Positions 12,923 through 21,300 of a stretch of DNA of 26,382 nt are shown piece after piece (position 1 is the stretch's first letter; each line of letters opens with the position of its first letter). The notes beneath the pieces were generated by a model. That model did not search any database. It was not told the origin of the DNA and was given only the letters and a program-made list of their open reading frames with translations. The translations under genes were made by a program, and so were the position numbers. Source of the DNA: a virus; the IMG/VR virus record IMGVR_UViG_3300025887_000126, positions 1-26,382 of that record; one strand, written 5' to 3'.

Positions 12923-15658
12923 ATGGGTTTGTTTTCAGGGAGTAACGTGATCAACGTTTCTTCTTCAGTCTATAATCTGGCTGGAGAAGAACTTGATCGA
13001 CCGAATTTCTTGAAAACAACTTTGTTTTCAGCAGTCATGAGTCCATACGATCTGTACTTGGGCGAGAAAATTATAGACAATTACTTGAAGGGTCCGGGGA
13101 TCCTGCAACGATCTTTTTTCAATTGGGCTGTAAGAAATGAACTATCAGGTATCCCAACCTACTCTCAAAATATAATTGAAAATATATCACAGAGTATTGT
13201 AGAGCCATACATTCCTATTCCAGCCTCTCCTGCTGGGTTGGTTAACATTGTAATTTCTGCGGAAATTACATTTGGTGATTATTCTTTTTGGGCAGAACGT
13301 TGGTTGTTCGATAATGCCCCAGAAGAAGTCGCACTAAACTGGTTCGCAGACTACGATCAAACTAATCACCAAATTACCATTCAATATGAGAGTGGGGCTA
13401 CAGTTGTTATCCCTGCTGATTCTTATGACAAGAATGAGAAGTTTGTTGTTGCTCGATACTACCAAGTAGTGCCGACAAGTGTGGAACCTATACAGGTTGG
13501 TACAAAAATCTTAAACATCACACCAGAGCCTTCGAATTCTGGTTTTGTGTTCAGTGCCACAGCAAACATTAATACTGTTGGCCATTCTCTGGATCAAACT
13601 GTTCGAGTGACCAAGGAGTATTCTGATGGAAGTCCGACCACGACTACAAATACTCCAGAGACGAATGTGGAAAGCTTTACCACTATTCGAGACACCTACA
13701 CCAAAACAGAGTACGTCGGTAATACCGGTGGGACTCCAAACAACAATTCGAGCATAGAGACTACTCTTCTGATTTGGGAAAGAAGGAGGATCTATACTGA
13801 TCCCACTTTCACTGTTGAAAGTGTTGTTGTTAATGATCTCGGAGGGGGAGATACTGAGACTGTAACTACTTCACGGTCTGGTGAGTATCTTGAACCAATC
13901 TATGATTACCAAGAAAAAACCCAAGAAACCATCTTTGACAAGATTGATGGGGATGGTGGTATTTGGATTTATATGATTGGTGGGGGAAACACTGTACTCA
14001 ATGCTTTGGTGGTAGATACTGTTGCTGGGCCATCATACGAGTATTACCCTATTCTCCCCCTCAGAATTAACAATGAGAGCATCAGAGAACCTGGTTTTGA
14101 GGATCTGTATGCTGAAACCAAAAAAGCCTATAAGAAGGCCACAGGAGGTGGTCTTAAAGGGTATAATATTGATAACATCCTAGACAAGATTGAAGACAAT
14201 CCTGACATTGGAGACATTGACTACTCTTATGTTCAGTGGGGGTGTTCTGTTAACATAATTGATCTTTCGAGCAAACGATACATTTATCTGTGGCTGAAGA
14301 GTTTGATGAATATTCAAAACACCACGTCTGCGGATATTACAGCTTTTGAGGATAGTGTTGTATTATATTCTGATTTTCAGGCTCAGTTGATTACATGGAG
14401 TGCTGCACAAAATAATAGCTTAGATCCGTTGTTTAATACGCCGAGACCCACGTACCCTTTGTACACTTCCCCTAAGACAACAACTATTCAATTGAAGAGT
14501 GATCATCCCCAACTCGGTGGGTTTGATAACAGATATACGTGGATAAATATTAATGAAACTTTTCACTCTGGTTTGGGAAAAGCCGGGGCTGTGCTAGATG
14601 ATATTTGGTTTGATAATGGTTCAACGATTAACTGGAACATCTCTCAAGAGTTCGGAGAGCGAGAAGGATCTTCTTTTCGGATAATTGATAGAAGTGTCTC
14701 AAGTGTAGAGATGTTTAAACAAACAGGAGTAAATTCTTATTCAAAACTGACCATTTGGGGAATGTCTCACGACAACTTTATTTATCAAGGAAAAGCGGTC
14801 ACCACTTCATTGTTTGACGGTGTGAACGATACAAGTGAATCTGTATTCCTAATCCCATTACACGCTCCAACAGTAAAACTGTTGGGTATCAAAGACTTTA
14901 CTCAATTGAGTATTTCAAACACATTTATCACTTTTAATTCTTATGAGGTTGTGAAGAAAAAGTGGTATGAGTCCTTTTTAGGAATGTTGGTCGTTCTTGT
15001 TGTAGTAGTAGTGATCTCAGTACTTATTAACCCTGCACTAATGGCAAACGTGTCTGGTCTGTTGGGGTCTAATATTGCATTAGGAACAACTCTAGGTTTC
15101 ACAGGTACAGCAGCCATTGTAGCAGGTGCTGTTACAAACGCTGTGGCTGCTATGATCCTATCTCAAGTGTTGTCTCAAGTAACTATACAGGTTTTTGGTG
15201 AAAAGTGGGGAGCCATTCTTGGTGCTCTGATTGGCTTTGCTTTGAGCTTCGGGATCTCTAACGGATTTTCAAACTTTAACCTCAGTACTTTGATGAACCC
15301 TCGTACTATTCTTAGTTTTAGCTCTGCGATTGCTAACGGGTACTCTGGCTTTACTCAAGCAGAGACTGCCGAAATCAATGAAGAGATGATGGGGAACCAA
15401 GAAAGTTATGATAAATCTGTTCAAGATTTGAACACTTTGTTACGGTCTTTGGGTCTTGCAGATGACTTGCTTTTTGATCCACTGGGACTTACAGAGAGTG
15501 CAAGAGGCAATGAGTATGGTGCAAAATCTAGTTATGTACCTGAATCCCTTGATCAGTTTATATCAAGAACCATGATCACTGGTTCGGACATTGTTGATAT
15601 TACTCTCTCATTGATTACAGACTACACTGAACTACAGCTTACATTGCCTAAAGGTTAG
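12923..15658 (+). CDS. Large internal/ejection protein with hydrophobic C-terminal region (N4 gp53 position)
   Basis: This is a 911-residue protein with AAAGG nine bases before its ATG. Residues about 1-660 are soluble and beta-rich, with Thr/Ser/Asn/Gly-rich repeats near 225-290. They then carry a mixed domain with GGIWIYMIGGGN and YVQWGCSVNIIDLSSKRYIYLW. From about residue 685 the sequence becomes strongly hydrophobic: LVVLVVVVVISVLINPAL, then Gly/Ala-rich segments (GTAAIVAGAVTNAVAAMIL and AILGALIGFALSFGIS) up to about residue 785. A polar tail of about 125 residues follows. Such segments in a virion protein next to vRNAP suggest insertion into the host inner membrane during DNA entry. That is inference; no enzyme motif is seen. 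The gene is distinctly AT-rich compared with the capsid block. Confidence 0.6.
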   Translation: MGLFSGSNVINVSSSVYNLAGEELDRPNFLKTTLFSAVMSPYDLYLGEKIIDNYLKGPGILQRSFFNWAVRNELSGIPTYSQNIIENISQSIVEPYIPIPASPAGLVNIVISAEITFGDYSFWAERWLFDNAPEEVALNWFADYDQTNHQITIQYESGATVVIPADSYDKNEKFVVARYYQVVPTSVEPIQVGTKILNITPEPSNSGFVFSATANINTVGHSLDQTVRVTKEYSDGSPTTTTNTPETNVESFTTIRDTYTKTEYVGNTGGTPNNNSSIETTLLIWERRRIYTDPTFTVESVVVNDLGGGDTETVTTSRSGEYLEPIYDYQEKTQETIFDKIDGDGGIWIYMIGGGNTVLNALVVDTVAGPSYEYYPILPLRINNESIREPGFEDLYAETKKAYKKATGGGLKGYNIDNILDKIEDNPDIGDIDYSYVQWGCSVNIIDLSSKRYIYLWLKSLMNIQNTTSADITAFEDSVVLYSDFQAQLITWSAAQNNSLDPLFNTPRPTYPLYTSPKTTTIQLKSDHPQLGGFDNRYTWININETFHSGLGKAGAVLDDIWFDNGSTINWNISQEFGEREGSSFRIIDRSVSSVEMFKQTGVNSYSKLTIWGMSHDNFIYQGKAVTTSLFDGVNDTSESVFLIPLHAPTVKLLGIKDFTQLSISNTFITFNSYEVVKKKWYESFLGMLVVLVVVVVISVLINPALMANVSGLLGSNIALGTTLGFTGTAAIVAGAVTNAVAAMILSQVLSQVTIQVFGEKWGAILGALIGFALSFGISNGFSNFNLSTLMNPRTILSFSSAIANGYSGFTQAETAEINEEMMGNQESYDKSVQDLNTLLRSLGLADDLLFDPLGLTESARGNEYGAKSSYVPESLDQFISRTMITGSDIVDITLSLITDYTELQLTLPKG

Positions 15659-15669
15659 GAGAAACAAAT

Positions 15670-16104
15670 ATGGGACTATATGCTAATCCGGTTGAAAACC
15701 CGCTTATGCCTTCAATGCCGGGGTTGGACACTACTGCAACAAATGCTGCCGTTGCCGGTAATACCAATAACATGGGGACTGGTTCTTGGACCTCTTCTCA
15801 AAATGGTACAATCTTCAACAGTCAAACTGGTGCTGTACAGAAGCCCGGATTCTTCGGTCAAGGGGGTATGGCTCAAATTGGTTTGGGTGCCATCTCTACT
15901 CTTGGTTCACTCTGGAACAGTTTCCAGCAGAACAAGATCGCCAAAAAGTCTTTGGCTCTTCAAGAACGGACTTTTGAAACCAATCTTGCAAACCAGACAA
16001 AGACGTACAATACGGAACTCGAAGACCGGATCCGTACTCGGTATGATACCGAACGTCGTGACCCTTCCGAAGCACAATCATACATCGAAAAGAACAAGCT
16101 GTAA
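15670..16104 (+). CDS. Small virion protein (N4 gp52 position)
   Basis: This is a 144-residue protein with AGGAG ahead of its ATG, 11 bases after the previous stop. The N-terminal half is low-complexity (Asn, Thr, Gly, Ala, Ser, Pro). A short Gly-rich hydrophobic segment follows (GMAQIGLGAISTLGSLW, about residues 66-82). The C-terminal part is a charged helix (QQNKIAKKSLALQERTFE) ending in RTRYDTERRDPSEAQSYIE. N4 gp52 is a small virion protein in the same place, next to gp51 and vRNAP. An amphipathic helix plus coiled coil would suit a bridging or ejection protein. No catalytic motif is seen. Confidence 0.6.
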   Translation: MGLYANPVENPLMPSMPGLDTTATNAAVAGNTNNMGTGSWTSSQNGTIFNSQTGAVQKPGFFGQGGMAQIGLGAISTLGSLWNSFQQNKIAKKSLALQERTFETNLANQTKTYNTELEDRIRTRYDTERRDPSEAQSYIEKNKL

Positions 16105-16116
16105 GGGATACATATC

Positions 16117-18231
16117 ATGGCTCGCCTCACTATTGAACAAATCAAGGCACCAGATCTTTCGGTGGCTTCTCAGGCAACTGCTCGTGCAGGGGAGGCGTTT
16201 CGTAAAGGTATGTCTTCTGCATCGGATCTCCTGTCTCAATACCAATCTGGTCTTGAGACACAGGGTGATGCTGAACTGACCAACCTGCTGGCTGGTGCAA
16301 AGAATGAAGACGAATGGAACTCCATTCTGGCTTCGACTGACTTCAGCAAGATGAACATCTCTGCTGGAATGCGTCAGAATATCATGAACCGTCGAGACAA
16401 TATTCTGGGGTATGAGAACAAGCGTGCTGACACTCGTTTGGTTGATGCCAACACCGGCAACGTCAATGCTACTACTGCTCGGACACGGAATGCGACCGGC
16501 ATTGACACGAACCAAGACAATCGAGCTGGTGAGCTGCATGGTGTCACCATGGCTGATCACAATTGGCGTCAAGGTGCTCGTGCAGAGGATGCTTCTTTGG
16601 CAGGGGCTGCTCTTCGTGCTGCTGAGGAAAGTGTGACCAATGGTTATGACCAACCTGGGGTAGGCGGCCCGGTCAGTGGTCAAAGCTCTGGTGCTGCTGC
16701 TGTCACTCCAGGGACCAATACTGGTCCTCGTGCAGATGGTTCAGGTATTTCTGTTCCAAATTCTCGTCCCGCAATTCAAGCGAACAACGATGATGTCCTC
16801 ATGTTGGCTCGTACTCTGCAAGCTGAGGCTGGGAACCAAGGTCGTGAAGGCATGTTGGATGTCGGATCTGTCATTGCCAATCGTGTGGGTGACTCCCGTT
16901 ATGGTGATGGGACTATCCGTGGTGTTGTCATGCGTCGTGGTCAGTTCTCTGCTTGGAATGGGGAGACTGGACATGCTGGTGGTGAGCAAGGCCAGAACAT
17001 GAACTTCCAACCCAATGCAGATGCTATGGCTGCTGCTCAGGCCATCATCTCTGGGAATTATAAAGACCGGACAAATGGGGCAACCCACTATGTGAACAAG
17101 AACATCTCCAACCCTAGTTGGGGGAACAATGTTACATATCAGCGTGGAGATCACTGGTTTGGGCAAGCTGATGGGCCGGGCAATGGTCAACGTCCTACAC
17201 CTCCTGCTGGTGGACCTCAGCCTCGTCAACGTGTAACTCAGAACCCGAACCAAGGTGGTCCAGCTCAACAGGCTTATCTAGGTGCTCTGGCAAACTCTCA
17301 GTATCAATCGACTGCTGATGTTTTAGCTGCGTACCAGAACCAGTACGACTACAATGAGACTGGTCAAGCTGCCATCACTCTTGCTGACAACAAGTTGGCT
17401 GAAGAAGCACTGGCCCAACAGATGCTGGATATTGCAGCAACGAACGTTGATCCCACTGAGGCAGTGGTTCAGTTCCGGAATGAGAACCCCGGTGCAACTG
17501 CTGTCGAACGTCTTCAGTTTGAGGCTGATGTTCTGGAAGCCACAGGTGATGGTGGTGCTCTGAGTGCTGCTCGTCTCCAGATCGGTACGACTGGTGCTTC
17601 TCCCAATGACATTGGCATTGCTGATGCAGCACTGGCTGACATCTCTGAGCGTCAACAACGAGACCGATTCCAAGTGGCTCAGAATGGTGCTGGTGAATTC
17701 ACTTCTGATCCTGCCGGGATGATGACATCTGCTCTGAAAGGTCTGGGGATTTCGACCACACCTTCGGATGTGGAGTCTGCCATCAACTCTCTGGCAGAAT
17801 CTCAAGGGATTACCCGTGCTGAAGCTGCATATTCCTATGCTCGTGCTGCTGAAGAAGAAACTCGTCTGGGACGTGCTCTCTCCATCGGTGGTGACAACCT
17901 GAGCAACTGGGGTGCTGAACGTTTTGCCCAAGAGCACTTCAAAGGGGAGAATGCTGCAATAGCTCGTGCTGCTTTGGCTGATGACCGTCGAGTTGCTGAA
18001 CGCATCCAGACTGCCACAAGCAATCTTGGACGGATTGAACGGAAGATCCAGAAGCTCCGTCAACAAGGTGAGACAGTTCCTGTTGACTTGGTTTCTCAAC
18101 GTGATGAGGCACGTCGTGCTGTTGAAGGTTTCTATGAGCAATATGGGAACCGTGGACAGACTGATACCCCTCCTCCAGCCGGTGGTGCGAACCCCGGAGC
18201 ACGGATTGAGCAATCTCTCCGTGACGGCTAA
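16117..18231 (+). CDS. Virion protein with SleB-like cell-wall hydrolase domain (N4 gp51 position)
   Basis: This is a 704-residue protein. The N-terminal 200 residues are helical and polar, followed by a Gly/Pro/Ser-rich linker. Residues about 220-355 look like a Hydrolase_2/SleB-type peptidoglycan lyase: DDVLMLARTLQAEAGNQG with probable catalytic Glu237, GMLDVGSVIANRV, VVMRRGQFSAW, MAAAQAIISGNY and the late GATHYVN...HWFGQ block. A second Pro-rich linker and a long helical Ala/Glu-rich C-terminal half follow. The position just before vRNAP marks it as a candidate internal or ejected protein, and the enzyme domain would open the cell wall for DNA and polymerase entry. This is separate from the lysis amidase. 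The domain call comes from motif reading; the ejection role is inferred. Confidence 0.72.
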   Translation: MARLTIEQIKAPDLSVASQATARAGEAFRKGMSSASDLLSQYQSGLETQGDAELTNLLAGAKNEDEWNSILASTDFSKMNISAGMRQNIMNRRDNILGYENKRADTRLVDANTGNVNATTARTRNATGIDTNQDNRAGELHGVTMADHNWRQGARAEDASLAGAALRAAEESVTNGYDQPGVGGPVSGQSSGAAAVTPGTNTGPRADGSGISVPNSRPAIQANNDDVLMLARTLQAEAGNQGREGMLDVGSVIANRVGDSRYGDGTIRGVVMRRGQFSAWNGETGHAGGEQGQNMNFQPNADAMAAAQAIISGNYKDRTNGATHYVNKNISNPSWGNNVTYQRGDHWFGQADGPGNGQRPTPPAGGPQPRQRVTQNPNQGGPAQQAYLGALANSQYQSTADVLAAYQNQYDYNETGQAAITLADNKLAEEALAQQMLDIAATNVDPTEAVVQFRNENPGATAVERLQFEADVLEATGDGGALSAARLQIGTTGASPNDIGIADAALADISERQQRDRFQVAQNGAGEFTSDPAGMMTSALKGLGISTTPSDVESAINSLAESQGITRAEAAYSYARAAEEETRLGRALSIGGDNLSNWGAERFAQEHFKGENAAIARAALADDRRVAERIQTATSNLGRIERKIQKLRQQGETVPVDLVSQRDEARRAVEGFYEQYGNRGQTDTPPPAGGANPGARIEQSLRDG

Positions 18232-18236
18232 GACAA

Positions 18237-18273
18237 CTTTCAGGACTGGTATTTCGGTGCCAGTCCTGTAAAG
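18237..18273 (+). promoter_or_regulatory. Strong hairpin with possible UUCG loop in the vRNAP leader
   Basis: CAGGACTGG (18241-18249) pairs perfectly with CCAGTCCTG (18260-18268). The 10 bases between can continue the stem with U-G, A-U, U-G pairs closed by a UUCG tetraloop (18253-18256). Allowing one bulged T (18269), CTTT (18237-18240) also pairs with AAAG (18270-18273). No T-tract follows, so it is not a normal intrinsic terminator. It lies 29 bases before the vRNAP start and just upstream of its AAGGA site, so it may stabilise or process the mRNA, or tune translation. Confidence 0.6.
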
Positions 18274-18302
18274 AAGGGGAAACCAGATCAAGGATCCCAT
18301 AA

Positions 18303-21300
18303 ATGGCCAACGAATACACTCCCGTTTTTGATCAAGAAATGGCCCGCAAGATGGTTGTGGCCGCAAACGAGGGGAATGAGCTGGCAAACACTGAGTTTGC
18401 ACAAGACATTCAGACTGCTCCTTACGGATACCTCGTCAATAAGTACGGACAGGAAGTAGCTGACAATCGTCGGCTTTATACCCAAGAACGTGCAGCCGTT
18501 GCACAGATCGAGAACGCTGATCGAAGCAATGCACAGGTTGTGGGAGACACTGGTCTCGCTGTTGCTTCTGGTCTCGTCAACGCTGTTGGTTCTCTTGGTT
18601 CGCTGACATTGGCTGCTGCTGGTGAAACTGACCAATACTTCGACGAAGAGAATGATGGATTCTCCCGTGCAGGTGTTTGGGTCTCTGAGAAGACACAGCA
18701 AGCAACTCAGTGGATCAAGAGCTTCCAGTCTGATGAGCTTCAGGATCGTCAGGGTCTGTCTGGTGTTGAGCGTCAACTGGATGCTCAAGATAACCTCGAT
18801 CAATTCAACCGTGAAACCAACAATGGTGAGGATGCTTCCTTCATCGACGATTTGACATGGGTTGGTCGTGGTACTTTGAATAACCTTGGTCGGGTTGGAT
18901 CTAATGCTGCTATCGCAGGTGATGTGATTGCTGAGGGTCTTGGTTCATTGGGACCAAGTGCCAAACTGGCTTCGGTCGCTTCGGGCCTTGTGACACGCAC
19001 TGCAACGTACAACGCTGCAAAGATCGCAAATGCCATTGCTCCCACACAGGGAACGAAGTTCCTTGCTATGGGTGCTGAGGGTGTGAACCGTGCTGCAATC
19101 GCTTCTGCTGTTGGTGTTTCTGAGGCTGCTGGAGTCTATTCTCAGACTGTCAACGAAGTTCTGGGGATGAAGCATGGCGAGCTGATGGAGACATCTGAGG
19201 AATACGCCACGATGGTTGGTCAGGGTGTGGATCCTGATGATGCTAAGACAACTCTGGCTGCCAATGCCGGTATCGACGCTTTCAAGACATCTTTCCCGAT
19301 GGCTGCCAGCTTGGGTATCATCGCTGGTAGATTTGAAGCCATGCCAATAAAATCCTTCCGTGGTTCAGGTTTCATCGGTGGACTGCGTCAAGTTGGTGCT
19401 CAAACTCTAGAAGAAGGTGGTCAGGGTGCCTCTGGCCAACTGGCAACGAACCTTGCCATTCGTGACACAGGTGTGGATCCCAACCGTACTCCCGGAGAGG
19501 GTGTAGATGAGGCTCTGGCGACTGGTATGATCGCCGGTACAGGTATGGCTGGTGTACTCGCAGCTCCTTCTGCTCTCGGAGAAGCTCCTCGTAAAATCAC
19601 TGAAACCACAAAAGCTGTTGTTAACTCACCTGCTATAAAAGGTGCAGTATCGGCTGTTGGCAGTGCTGTCACTGCTGGTGGGAGTGCTCTGGATGCTGCT
19701 GCTAAAAACCTTGAGAACAGCCCTCAAGCAATGGCAGCACTGAGAGGTGTTCGTGCTGCTGGAGCAAAAGTCACTGAAAAAGTAACTCCTGTTGCAGATG
19801 CTGTGGTTAATCAAGCAAAGGATTTCAACACTCGTCCTGATCGAGATGCTCAGTCAAAAACACTCGCAGCATTAAGTGAGATTACTGAGCTGTCTGTGGT
19901 AGAGTTGACTACAAAGATTGATGGGAACCAGTCAGATAAAGAGCTTAATCTTGAGTTGGCTCGCAAATCTGCTGTTCAATCTATTGCACGCAACGAGGCT
20001 TCCGGTTCAGTTCCTTCAACATTCTCCAACACAACGACTGGTAACACTACACTGGCTCGTGTCGGTGGGATCATCTCCAAGCTGAGTGAGAAGGGTGTTC
20101 GCATCAACAAGATGAGCGATAGCGACGTTCTCTATGCCGCATCTGAGATACAAAACCTTCGCAGTTCGATTACAAACCTTCCCACTGCAATGCGGGCCAA
20201 GGTCAAGGACATCATTGCTTCTGAAGATTTCAAGAACATCCAGAAGCGTGTCACACGTATTGATCTGATGAAGACACAGGATGAAACCAAAGCAGTGACT
20301 GATGACATGGTCACAGAGACCAAACTGGTTGCTGCTGTGAACCCTGCCAACATCAATCCGGTGGTTGCTGGGAAGATTCTGGAACAGAATGATCGTACTG
20401 ATGTGACTCCACAGGACATCCAGAACCTGAAGACTGCCAAGCGTATCGGTGAGGCAATCACTTCTCGTTCTGAAGCCTATGTCGAGGCACAGAAGAAGGA
20501 AGTGGTCGAGCTGTCTGTGAAGCCTGAGTATCGTGAGGGCAAGAAGCAGACCAAGCCGGTCGATCTGGTCGAGGCAATCTCTCGCAATATCTTCCTTGGT
20601 TCAGGAGACACTCGTGCTCCGTCTGTGGGGCAGTTCGCTTCTCAAATCATGCAAGGTGCTCAGAACCCAGATGGGACTGTCGAGATCGACGGTATCCCAA
20701 CTGATGTGAATGCTGTCACAGATCACTTCACGAACTTTGCACAGCATATGATCAACAAGGTCGATGCTCTCAACCGGTCGTTTGCAAACCGTGATGCCAA
20801 TGGCAACGGTACTGCTGAGTCGTTTGACAACCTTGGCCCTAACCGGAAGATCCGTCCGGGGCGTACTGAGAATGGTGCTGTGCAAGGCAAGGCTGTCACC
20901 TATCAAGGTGCTTCTCCTGGTGGTATCCGCTTTGCTGATGAGATGTATGCTGACGCAGTGGCTGCTGTGGAGGTCTACAATGCTCTGGTTGAAGCCTTCC
21001 CTGAGCGTTTCCCTGCTGGAGTGCTTAGTGTCCCAGATTTCGCTCCAAATGCGACACAAAGTCCTTTGAGTGACACAAGTGATCCACAAACTGATGTGGC
21101 TGAAGTCGAGACCGAAGCGGCCCCAACGGCTGTCGAAGAGGTTTCTGCGCCAGCAGAAACCGATGAGCAGGACGCAGAGGTCACTCCTCCTACTCTTGCC
21201 GAGATGATGGCTGCTGAAACTCGCACCAAAGATGACTTCAGTGCAATGAGCTATGAGGATCTGATCGAGTCTGCAAACCGTTGGTTTGTGGAAGAAGAAG

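Noticed and set aside
15680-16279. 199-codon + strand frame overlapping the gp52- and gp51-like genes
   Set aside because: It is out of frame with two genes that have good ribosome-binding sites and sensible proteins, has no ribosome-binding site of its own that I could recognise, and gives an Arg/Leu/Ser-rich shadow translation.
18237-18273. Hairpin before vRNAP as an intrinsic terminator
   Set aside because: The stem is strong enough, but it is followed by AAGAAGGGG rather than a T-tract, so it is listed as a regulatory hairpin instead.
17323-18402. 359-codon minus-strand open frame opposite the SleB-like gene and crossing the vRNAP leader
   Set aside because: It is a low-complexity Ser/Thr/Leu-rich shadow translation, it overlaps two well supported sense genes, and no start context was recognised.
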